Below, in pieces: positions 18,004 through 25,909 of a stretch of 64,000 nt of DNA. Under the pieces are notes generated by a model that saw nothing but the letters and a program-made list of their open reading frames with translations, searched no databases and had not been told where the DNA came from. How positions within the stretch are numbered: the first letter of the stretch is position 1; the number at the start of each line of letters is the position of its first letter. Origin of the DNA: Chthoniobacterales bacterium. Lineage in GTDB: Bacteria; Verrucomicrobiota; Verrucomicrobiia; Chthoniobacterales; UBA10450. The translations under genes and the position numbers were made by a program. Location of the stretch: the NCBI GenBank assembly GCA_025929155.1, contig JAICMR010000001.1, positions 31,799 through 95,798 of the forward strand, in the 5' to 3' direction.

Positions 18004-21000
18004 CGGGGGCGAGATGGCGCTTTACGGAGGGCTGGCGCGGTTCCCGTTTTGGTCTTCAAAGCAACCTCCCGCCCCTGCGCAAGCACTTTACGCAGAAACG
18101 GCGCCGTCCGGCTCACCCGATTCTTCGCGACTTCTTCGGGCGTACCTGCAACCACGATTTCTCCGCCTAACGAACCCGCCTCCGGACCGATATCGATCAC
18201 GTAATCGGCTTCGGCGATCACGCTCAGGTTGTGCTCGATCACGATCACAGTGTTTCCATCGTCCACGAGCCGATGAAGGACATTTAAGAGCAACTTCACG
18301 TCGGCCATGTGCAAACCGATCGTCGGTTCTTCCAGAAGATAGAGCGTCGACTTCGGCGTCCGCATTTTGCGCATCCGTTCGTTCGTCGCGCGACTGACTC
18401 CGCGCGTTAATTTGGTTGCAAGCTTCAGCCGTTGCGCTTCGCCGCCGCTCAAGGTCGGGCTCGGCTGCCCAAGTTTCAGGTAGCCCAAGCCCGTATCCAC
18501 GAGCAGGCCGAGCGGACGCGCGATCTTCTGGTTCGCGGCGAAGAATTCCGCGGCCTGCGCGATCGTCATTTCCATCACGTCACCGATGCTTTTGTCGTGG
18601 TAGAGCACTTCAAGCGTCTGCGCGTTGTAGCGTTTCCCGCTGCAATCTTCGCATTCAACGTAGCTGCTCGGGAGGAAGCTCATTTCGAGCTTAAGCTCGC
18701 CCTGGCCGCTGCACGTTTCGCAACGGCCGCCTTCGGTGTTGAAGGAAAATCGACTCGCGCTGTACCCGCGTACGCGAGCAACCGGTAACTGCGCGAAGAG
18801 ATTTCGGATTTCGTCCAAGACCTTGATGTAAGTCGCCGGAGTCGAGCGTGACGTTTTTCCGATCGGTGATTGATCGACTTCGTAGATCGCTTCCAGAAAT
18901 TCCGCGCCAGCGATGGTCGTCTGGTCAGGGCGCCCGTTTCGGGTGCTGGTTGACGTGTCCCGGGGCAACGAACTTTTGCTGCTGGTGGAAGTTTGAGAAG
19001 GCGAGACGCCACCGCCAGCACGCGAGAGGCGCCCCCTACCCAGCGCTTCCTTCACCGACGGAAGGAGAACCGACCGCATGAGCGTTGACTTTCCGGAACC
19101 GGAAATTCCCGTGATGACCGAGAGCCGGCTGATCGGAAACTTCACGTCCACGTGCTTCAGGTTGTTGACCTGCGCGTCTCCAATTTCGAGCCAATGCTCG
19201 ACTTCGCCTAACGACCTCCGCGATTTCCGCACCGGGTGACAAAGTGGGTCGCGCAGGCAGCGCCCGGTCTGTGATGCACTGATTTCCTGGATGTCGCGGA
19301 GCGTTCCCTCCGCCACGACTTCGCCACCGTGCACACCCGCGCCCGGCCCCAGATCGATGATGTGATCGGCGCGTCGCATCGTCTCCTCGTCGTGCTCGAC
19401 GATCACGAGCGAGTTTCCTTTTTCGCGCAGCGCGGTCAGCGTTTCGAGGAGCCGGACGTTGTCGCGCGCGTGCAGGCCGATGGTCGGCTCGTCGAGGACG
19501 TAAAGCACGCCGCGCAGGTTCGAGCCGAGCTGCGCCGCCAGCCGAATGCGTTGCGATTCGCCGCCACTCAAGGTCTTCGCGGAACGCCCGAGCGCGAGGT
19601 AACCGAGCCCAACGTTTTCCATGAAACGGAGCCGCTGCTCGATCTCCGGAACGAGATCGGCCGCGATGATTTTTTGCGTGCCGCGAAAGCGCAGCCGGGC
19701 GATCAGCGCGAGCGCTTCAGCTGCCGAACGGGCCGAGAAATCGTCGATCGTTTTTCCCTGGAGCCGCACGTGGCGCGCAATCGCGTTCAGGCGTGAGCCG
19801 TGGCAATCGGGACAGGGAACGGCTTCGCCGTCGTCAATGGCTTCAAACTGACGTTCCGCGCTCAGCTCGTTCTCGAGCGCGGAATCGCCCGTCTCCTCTT
19901 CGCTGCCCTGCAGTTTTTCGTTCCAGATTTCGCCGAAACCTTTGCAAGTCTCGCACCAGCCATGCGGGGAATTAAACGAAAACAAACGCGGGTCGAGCTC
20001 CTCGAAAGCGCGCCCGCAACCGGGGCAGCTCATCTCGGTGCTCATCGTCGTCAGTCGATTTTGTGCATCGAGCAGGTGAGCGGTGCCACGCCCAATCTGG
20101 AGCGCGCGCTGGATCAGGTTGCGGGCCTTCAGAATTCGCTTGGCATCGATCGCTCCGACAACCGCGTCGATCGTGTGTTCTTTGAAACGCTCGAGCTTGG
20201 TGAACTGTTTAATCCCGACGAGGCGGCGATCGACGTAGAGGGTGTCGAACCCCTGCCGCTCCGCCCAGCGCGCAACTTCCGTATGAAAGCCTTTGCGGGC
20301 TTTCACGAGCGGCGCCAGGACCTTGAGCGGGCCCCGCCGCGCCGCGGTTTCCAATTGCCTAACGATTGCGCCGAGCGTCTGCTTTTCCACCGGCAGATCG
20401 CAGTCCGGGCAAAATTGGGTCCCCGTTTTAGCGAAGAGGAGCCGGAGGAAATGGTAAACCTCCGTCACAGTTGCGACCGTAGATTTGCCGCCACCGCGCG
20501 TGACGCGCTGCTCGATCGCGACGCTCGGCGGCAGACCTTCGATCAGATCGACATCAGGCTTCTCGAGTTGCTCGACGAACTGCCGCGCGTACGGCGACAT
20601 GCTGTCGAGAAAACGGCGCTGTCCTTCTGCAAAGAGGAGATCGAACGCAACGGTCGATTTGCCGGAACCGCTCAGGCCGGTGATCACGACCAGCTCGTCG
20701 CGCGGGATCATCAGGCTGATGTTCTTGAGATTGTGTTCGCGCGCGCCGTGGATCGCGATCTCACGAGCGCGTCGCGTCGCGAGAGATCTGGGGTGCGCAC
20801 ACGCCCGTGCACCGTCCGGGGCCTCGCCCAGCGGTTCTTCGGCCGCGCGCAAGAACGATTCGTGATCGTTAGGCAAGTCGTAGTACACACTGGTTTTCGG
20901 CGAGGGGCCGAAACCAGCACGTGAGGCGCGTGCGCTCCCCAGACGAAGAAGCTCGCACAAATAGCGACCTGTGTGCGAACCCTCGACTTCCGCGACCGCT

Positions 21001-24000
21001 TCCGGCGTTCCGGCCGCGACCAGTTTCCCCCCTTCTTCGCCGCCTTCCGGCCCGAGATCGATAATCCAGTCGGCGCATTTCATCACTTCCAGATTGTGCT
21101 CGATCACGACGATGGAGTTCCCCGCCTCGACCAGCCGCTGAAACAGCCTGACGAGCAGAGCGACATCGTCGAAATGCAGTCCGGTCGTCGGCTCGTCGAA
21201 GATGAAGAGATCGCCGCGCCGGGTGGAATCAGCCCCGGATTCGCTCAAATGCCGGACGAGCTTGAGGCGCTGCGATTCTCCGCCGGAAAGCGTATTCAAC
21301 GGCTGCCCGAGCCGCACGTAACCGAGCCCGACCTCCTCGAGGATCGAGAGTGGCTGCGCGAGCTTCTCTGTTTCGCCTAGCAACCCGAAGAATTCCACCG
21401 CCTCGCTCACCGTCAGCTCGAGCAGGTCGTGGATCGACCGGCCTTCGAGTTTCACCCGCAGGACGTGCGGCTGGAAACGTTTCCCCTCGCACTCCGCGCA
21501 GCGCACGTAGAGATCGCTCAGGAATTGCATCTCGACTTTCTCAAAGCCGGTCCCACCGCACCGCTCGCAACGACCGCTCCCGGAGTTGAAGGAAAATGCG
21601 CTCGCAGTCAGGCCCTGCGCCATCGCTTCCGGCAAGGCGGCGAACAGCTCGCGCACTCGATCGTAAACACCGAGGTAAAGAATCGGCGTCGAACGCGGTG
21701 TGCGGGAGAGCGGCGCCTGATCGACCATCACGATCTGACCCACGCGATGCGCGCCGGTCACGCTTTTGCAGGCACCGGCTTCTTCGCCCTGTTCGCCGCG
21801 CGCGCGCAGAAGGCCTTTGTAAAAAACATCGTGGATCAGCGTGGATTTTCCCGATCCGGACACACCGGTCACGCAGGTGAAAACGCCTAACGGAATCTCG
21901 ACATCGAGGTTCTGGAGGTTGTGTTCGCTCGCGCCTTTGATCCGGATCGCGCGTTCCGATTTCCGGCGCGAAGTTGGAATCGGGATGCTTTTGCGTTCGG
22001 TCAGGTAGGCAGCTGTCAACGATCCTGTCCGGGTAGCGCCCGCGTCTCCCGTGCTGGTCGCCGCATCCTGCCGCGACGAACTTTCATCGAGCGATCTCGC
22101 GTCAAAAACTGTGCGCTCTTCTGGCAAACTTCGTGCCGCTGAGACACCGTCGCCAGCACCCGAGACGGGTGCGCTCTCCAGCATCTGCGCGAGCGTCCCT
22201 TGAAAAACCAGCTCGCCGCCATTTTCGCCACGGCCGGGGCCAATATCGAGCAGGTGATCCGCCGCCCGGATGATCGCTTCCTCGTGCTCGACCACCAGCA
22301 GCGTGTTGCCTTTGTCCCGGAGGTTATGCATCACCCTAACGAGTCGTCCGACATCCCGCGGATGGAGCCCAACACTCGGTTCGTCCATGACAAAAAGCGT
22401 GTTCACGAGCGAGGCGCCGAGGCAGGTAGTGAGGTTGACGCGCTGGACTTCGCCGCCGCTCAGCGTCCTTGTAGAGCGATCGAGCGTGAGATAGCCGACG
22501 CCGACTTCGCAGAGATAACTGAGCCGGGTCACGATCTCGGCCCGCAACATGGATGCCGCAGAATCGTTAGGCGGAAGCTCGAGCCTGGTGAGAAAATCGC
22601 GCGCTTCCGAGACCGGGAGTGCGGCCAGTTCGGGCAGCGTAAACGCAATTCCATCCTGCCTGACCAAACGGAAATTCAGCGCCTCCGGTTGAAACCGTGC
22701 GCCCCGGCAGCTCGGGCAGGTCGTGTAGGCGCGGTAGCGGCTGAGGAGCACTCGCACGTGCATTTTGTAGCTCTTGCTCTCGAGCCATTTGAAAAAGCCG
22801 CGCACGCCATACCAGCGATCGCTTTCGTAATCTTCCTCGCTGTATTCACCCGCGCCCTTTTCGCCGTTGATGATGAAATCCTGATCGCATTGCGGCAATT
22901 CCTCGAACGGAGCGTGGACATCGATCTCGGCGCGGGCACAGGCCCGGAGCAGGTCCTTTTGCGACTCGCCCATCTCCTGTCCGCGAAAAACCCGCACCGC
23001 GCCCTGCGCGATCGAAAAGGAGCGATCGGGAATCGCGCGGTGGTAATCGACACCGATGGTGCGCCCAAAGCCGCGGCATTCCGGGCACGCGCCTAACGGA
23101 TTGTTGAAGCTGAAAAGGCCCGGAGTCGGCGGCCGGATATCGAGATCGCAGTGCGCGCAATGCCAGCCCGTTGAAAACGGGTGCGTCTCCTTGGTTTCGA
23201 GATCGACGAAGTTAATTCGGTCTTTCCCGAAGCGGAGCGCGGTTTCGAGCGACTCGACGAGCCGTGCGCGCGCGTCTTCGCTGATCGTCAGGCGATCCTG
23301 GATGACTTGGACCCGCGCACCGAGCCGGACGTTTTTGGCTTCGGTATCCGCGCGGACAATTTCGCCGTCGAGCCAGATGCGCAGGTAACCCTGCTGCTGG
23401 AGGAAGGCGAAGAAATCGCGCGCTTCCGTCTTCGGCGGGACGGCGATCCAAAATGTGATCAGACCGGCCTTGGGAGAAGCGCGGTTTTCCCCGTCATCCT
23501 GAGCGGAGCGCAGCGCAGTCGAATGATCCCGCGGAGCTTCCGAGAAGCTTCTGCGCGCGGGCTTCACGGCAGCTCCACCGGATCCTTCGAATCCATTCCG
23601 CTGCGCCCCACTCCGCTCGGAACAACCGTTGTCGCCCGGCCCGAACGTCGCGAGAATCTCATCCGCGATCGATTTGGCTGTTTCCGGCCGAATCTCGCGA
23701 GCGCAGCTGGGGCAAAAGGCCCTTCCCACGCGCGGCATGAGCAGCTTCAGGTAGTCGTTGATCTCGGTCATCGTCCCGACGGTCGAGCGCGAGCTTTTTA
23801 CCGGATTCGATTGCTCGATCGCGATTGCCGGTGGGATGCCGCGAATCTCGTCCACGCGCGGTTTATCCATCCGGTCGAGAAACTGCCGTGTGTAAGGCGA
23901 GAAGGTCTCGACGTAGCGGCGCTGCCCTTCGGCGTAGATCGTGTCGAAAGCGAGGGACGATTTGCCGCTCCCGCTCGGGCCCGTCACAACGGTCATTTCG

Positions 24001-24128
24001 CCCAGCGGGAGATCGAGATCGAATCCCTTGAGATTGTTCTGGCGAGCCCCGCGGATCTCGATGCAGCCGCGGTCAGCGGGCGCCGTGACGCAGGGTTCTT
24101 TGCCGTTGGTGGAAGCCACCGACGACAA
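17994..24128 (-). CDS. uvrA: Tandem (double-length) excinuclease ABC subunit A
   Basis: A 2044-residue ORF made of two complete UvrA units in one chain: copy 1 at about residues 20-1060 and copy 2 at about 1120-2020. Each has two ABC modules, giving four Walker A motifs (GPSGSGKSS, GVSGSGKST, GLSGSGKST, GISGSGKST) and four signatures (LSGGEVQR, LSGGESQRL, LSGGESQRI, LSGGEAQR). Zinc-finger CxxC pairs are present in both. UvrA finds bulky DNA lesions and loads UvrB. Walker B of the fourth module reads LLEEPTIG, Glu replacing the usual Asp. Family A/B repeats are inserted in frame near residues 168-212, 649-699, 1062-1118 and 1695-1733. The start is TTG 24128; GTG 24119 is an alternative. Tandem UvrA is known in several phyla, and the damage-repair role of the long form is less clear than for standard UvrA. 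Confidence 0.93.
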   Translation of the reverse strand: MSSVASTNGKEPCVTAPADRGCIEIRGARQNNLKGFDLDLPLGEMTVVTGPSGSGKSSLAFDTIYAEGQRRYVETFSPYTRQFLDRMDKPRVDEIRGIPPAIAIEQSNPVKSSRSTVGTMTEINDYLKLLMPRVGRAFCPSCAREIRPETAKSIADEILATFGPGDNGCSERSGAQRNGFEGSGGAAVKPARRSFSEAPRDHSTALRSAQDDGENRASPKAGLITFWIAVPPKTEARDFFAFLQQQGYLRIWLDGEIVRADTEAKNVRLGARVQVIQDRLTISEDARARLVESLETALRFGKDRINFVDLETKETHPFSTGWHCAHCDLDIRPPTPGLFSFNNPLGACPECRGFGRTIGVDYHRAIPDRSFSIAQGAVRVFRGQEMGESQKDLLRACARAEIDVHAPFEELPQCDQDFIINGEKGAGEYSEEDYESDRWYGVRGFFKWLESKSYKMHVRVLLSRYRAYTTCPSCRGARFQPEALNFRLVRQDGIAFTLPELAALPVSEARDFLTRLELPPNDSAASMLRAEIVTRLSYLCEVGVGYLTLDRSTRTLSGGEVQRVNLTTCLGASLVNTLFVMDEPSVGLHPRDVGRLVRVMHNLRDKGNTLLVVEHEEAIIRAADHLLDIGPGRGENGGELVFQGTLAQMLESAPVSGAGDGVSAARSLPEERTVFDARSLDESSSRQDAATSTGDAGATRTGSLTAAYLTERKSIPIPTSRRKSERAIRIKGASEHNLQNLDVEIPLGVFTCVTGVSGSGKSTLIHDVFYKGLLRARGEQGEEAGACKSVTGAHRVGQIVMVDQAPLSRTPRSTPILYLGVYDRVRELFAALPEAMAQGLTASAFSFNSGSGRCERCGGTGFEKVEMQFLSDLYVRCAECEGKRFQPHVLRVKLEGRSIHDLLELTVSEAVEFFGLLGETEKLAQPLSILEEVGLGYVRLGQPLNTLSGGESQRLKLVRHLSESGADSTRRGDLFIFDEPTTGLHFDDVALLVRLFQRLVEAGNSIVVIEHNLEVMKCADWIIDLGPEGGEEGGKLVAAGTPEAVAEVEGSHTGRYLCELLRLGSARASRAGFGPSPKTSVYYDLPNDHESFLRAAEEPLGEAPDGARACAHPRSLATRRAREIAIHGAREHNLKNISLMIPRDELVVITGLSGSGKSTVAFDLLFAEGQRRFLDSMSPYARQFVEQLEKPDVDLIEGLPPSVAIEQRVTRGGGKSTVATVTEVYHFLRLLFAKTGTQFCPDCDLPVEKQTLGAIVRQLETAARRGPLKVLAPLVKARKGFHTEVARWAERQGFDTLYVDRRLVGIKQFTKLERFKEHTIDAVVGAIDAKRILKARNLIQRALQIGRGTAHLLDAQNRLTTMSTEMSCPGCGRAFEELDPRLFSFNSPHGWCETCKGFGEIWNEKLQGSEEETGDSALENELSAERQFEAIDDGEAVPCPDCHGSRLNAIARHVRLQGKTIDDFSARSAAEALALIARLRFRGTQKIIAADLVPEIEQRLRFMENVGLGYLALGRSAKTLSGGESQRIRLAAQLGSNLRGVLYVLDEPTIGLHARDNVRLLETLTALREKGNSLVIVEHDEETMRRADHIIDLGPGAGVHGGEVVAEGTLRDIQEISASQTGRCLRDPLCHPVRKSRRSLGEVEHWLEIGDAQVNNLKHVDVKFPISRLSVITGISGSGKSTLMRSVLLPSVKEALGRGRLSRAGGGVSPSQTSTSSKSSLPRDTSTSTRNGRPDQTTIAGAEFLEAIYEVDQSPIGKTSRSTPATYIKVLDEIRNLFAQLPVARVRGYSASRFSFNTEGGRCETCSGQGELKLEMSFLPSSYVECEDCSGKRYNAQTLEVLYHDKSIGDVMEMTIAQAAEFFAANQKIARPLGLLVDTGLGYLKLGQPSPTLSGGEAQRLKLATKLTRGVSRATNERMRKMRTPKSTLYLLEEPTIGLHMADVKLLLNVLHRLVDDGNTVIVIEHNLSVIAEADYVIDIGPEAGSLGGEIVVAGTPEEVAKNRVSRTAPFLRKVLAQGREVALKTKTGTAPALRKAPSRPRSS
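18930..19043. repeat. Family B (SARVSRAG-type) repeat inside uvrA, fourth ABC module
   Basis: Inverted arms around GGTGCTGGTTGACG (left) and CGCCAGCACGCGAGAGGCGC...CTACCC (right). The insertion adds about 38 Ser/Thr/Arg-rich residues in the module, just before the conserved EVDQSPIGKTSRS segment, without breaking the frame. Confidence 0.75.
20774..20942. repeat. Family B repeat at the junction of the two UvrA copies
   Basis: The right arm at 20905-20942 (CCGAAACCAGCACGTGAGGC...GCTCCCC) is clear; the left arm near 20795-20835 is degraded. It encodes the linker between UvrA copy 1 (ending LCELLRLG) and copy 2 (starting REIAIHGAREHNL), with the SARASRAG peptide. Confidence 0.65.
22030..22180. 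repeat. Family B repeat inside uvrA, between the ABC modules of copy 1
   Basis: A well-preserved inverted pair: GGGTAGCGCCCGCGTCTCCC with GTGCTGGT on the left, CGCCAGCACCCGAGACGGGTGC on the right. It separates GTLAQMLES from SLTAAYLTERKSIPIP, which are nearly adjacent in ordinary UvrA. Confidence 0.8.
23491..23625. repeat. Family A repeat inside uvrA, N-terminal part of copy 1
   Basis: The left arm CGTCATCCTGAGCGGAGCGC and the right arm with GGATCCTTCGAATCC and CCGCTGCGCC form an imperfect inverted pair. In frame it adds about 45 residues between ILATFGPG and the ITFWIAVPP strand. Confidence 0.8.
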
Positions 24129-24270
24129 TCGTTTTGAGGCGCAGAAAGCGCAAACTTCGCGCTAGCCGGTGCGGCGAAAAAATGAATCAGGAAAGCAGGA
24201 AGAAAGGATGGATACGTTCTTCTTTCTCCCGCACCCTTTGTTCGGCTTTCCTGTGTTCCTGCTTTCCTGA
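24129..24270. other. Gap between exosortase and uvrA, dominated by an inverted repeat
   Basis: 142 bp on the minus-strand path from the exosortase gene into uvrA. It is nearly filled by the perfect inverted repeat described at 24185-24272. No ORF is seen. Confidence 0.5.
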
Positions 24271-24272
24271 TT
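24185..24272. repeat. Family D inverted repeat (17-bp perfect arms)
   Basis: AATCAGGAAAGCAGGAA at 24185-24201 is the exact inverse of TTCCTGCTTTCCTGATT at 24256-24272, with a 54-nt spacer. The right arm overlaps the TAA stop of the exosortase gene. A related single arm (TTTCCTGCTTTCC...TTTTCCTGATTCATC) lies at 59820-59850, so this is a repeat family and not only a local terminator. Confidence 0.85.
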
Positions 24273-25848
24273 ATCCTCGCTGCACGATTTTCTCGAGCTC
24301 GCGTCGTAGCGCCGCTTTCGCTTCGGCGTCGTTCTCGTGGCCCCAGGCAGCGAGCTCAAACATCTGCGCGCCCCGCTCCCGTTTCCCTTGCCAGGCGGCG
24401 CGGATACGGCCGCGTGCGGTCCAGTCTTCCGCCGCTGCCGCGGTGTCGTTTTCGTAACTGGAACGTCCGTCCCAGTAGCAGTAGAAAATGTGGAGGGGCC
24501 AGCCATGATCGTCGAAGCGATAAGCCCGGATGGGCAAACTGATGCCATGCAGCGTCACAAAGTGCACGCCACTTTCTTTTTGCATCGTTAGGCCGCTGGC
24601 CGGAAGGCAGATGTCCGGCCGATGATTTTTCACGAAGAGCGCCGCCGTTCGCCCCGGCAGCCAGTGAAACGAATACAACATCCAATGCCGATTGTCGGGC
24701 GAGCGCCAGGTCGCCGCGCCGCCTTCGTTATAGCGCAATAATTCCTCCGCCGCCGCGGGAACAACTTGTGTCTGGTAATCGAGTTCGGTTGCCGGCCAGC
24801 GCACCGACCACGGCTGCGAAATCGCCACCCAATTCGGAGCATACCAAAGGGCGACCACGCTTTCCGTTAGGCAAAGCCAGAGGAACAAGGCAAGCGGCCA
24901 GCCAAAAACGCGGAGGCGAAATGACTGGCGTCTTTTCGTTAGGGCGACCGGCGGCGCCGTTTTCGGCTGCAACCAAAGACTCATCCCCCAGAGCGCAAGC
25001 AGACAAATCCCAAGGATCGTGAACCCAGCGGGATCGTGCCAGCGCTCGATGGCCGCGATCCCGTCATTCGCCGCGATCTGGCAGAGCAAAAAAGTCCGTC
25101 CGATATTGCAAACGAATGCGAGGCACCCGCCGGCGACGACGAGCAGCACCCGGCGCGACGGCGTGATTCGATAGAAAGCCCCGAGAAAGAGGGCGACCAT
25201 GAAGGTCGCCTGAAGCGAGCGCACCCCGGTGCAGGCGTCGTCGATTCCAACCTGGCCGGTGCTGAGCTCGATCACGTTGCCGTGCTGGACCGAAAGCGTG
25301 CCGATGAAGTTGAGCAGCCCGATCGTGATGGCCGCGTCAGCCCGCATCAGATGTTGGACGACCAATTGTTCGAGCTGCACCGGCCAGGGCACCGCGACGA
25401 GAAAGAACAAAGCCGGGAACGCAAAATGCCGCAGCCAGGACGAGCCGCCGGCCAGGTAAATTCCGCCTAACGAGATCGCGACAACCGCAAGCGCCATGAT
25501 CCAGTCGAGCAAACGCCAGTCCGGGTTCGCGACCGCGACGAGCCGCGCCAGGAACAGAATCAGCGCGGTAACGATCAGCAGCGCGATCGTTAGGCGAGGA
25601 AACTCCGGCGCAGTTGCGACCGGCCGTCTCGGCCAGCGTTGCCAGAGCAGAATCGCGGCGAGAAATGGCGCCGTCCAGCCATAGCTGTATTGCGGATTGA
25701 GCGACCATTCGCTTCCGAGTTGATGGATGATCTCGAACCAAAGAAAACCAAACCCGAGGACGCAGAAGGCGATCTCTGACCTGCCCATCCCCATTCGCGC
25801 GAGCGGCGGCAGCGGGAGCTCGGGAGCTTCCGCGGTGGAATGGGACAT
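24271..25848 (-). CDS. Exosortase with fused C-terminal EpsI-like domain
   Basis: 525 aa. Residues about 25-315 are a multi-helix membrane exosortase carrying the full catalytic set: Cys206 in IDDACTGVRSLQ, Arg251 in NIGRTFLL and His271 in ERWHDPAG. Residues about 335-525 form an EpsI-type domain (RPDICLPASGLTMQ, FVTLHGISLPIRAYRF). Exosortases cut PEP-CTERM-type tails of exported proteins and often accompany extracellular polysaccharide genes; EpsI is a known fusion partner. No PEP-CTERM substrate lies in the window. A TPR membrane protein starts divergently. Octamer copies are at 24585, 24936, 25466 and 25587. Confidence 0.93.
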   Translation of the reverse strand: MSHSTAEAPELPLPPLARMGMGRSEIAFCVLGFGFLWFEIIHQLGSEWSLNPQYSYGWTAPFLAAILLWQRWPRRPVATAPEFPRLTIALLIVTALILFLARLVAVANPDWRLLDWIMALAVVAISLGGIYLAGGSSWLRHFAFPALFFLVAVPWPVQLEQLVVQHLMRADAAITIGLLNFIGTLSVQHGNVIELSTGQVGIDDACTGVRSLQATFMVALFLGAFYRITPSRRVLLVVAGGCLAFVCNIGRTFLLCQIAANDGIAAIERWHDPAGFTILGICLLALWGMSLWLQPKTAPPVALTKRRQSFRLRVFGWPLALFLWLCLTESVVALWYAPNWVAISQPWSVRWPATELDYQTQVVPAAAEELLRYNEGGAATWRSPDNRHWMLYSFHWLPGRTAALFVKNHRPDICLPASGLTMQKESGVHFVTLHGISLPIRAYRFDDHGWPLHIFYCYWDGRSSYENDTAAAAEDWTARGRIRAAWQGKRERGAQMFELAAWGHENDAEAKAALRRELEKIVQRG

Positions 25849-25909
25849 GCTATTTTCCTAGCAGCTTGTGCGCCGCGACGCCACTCGGCGCGGAACCGGC
25901 CAACTCGAA

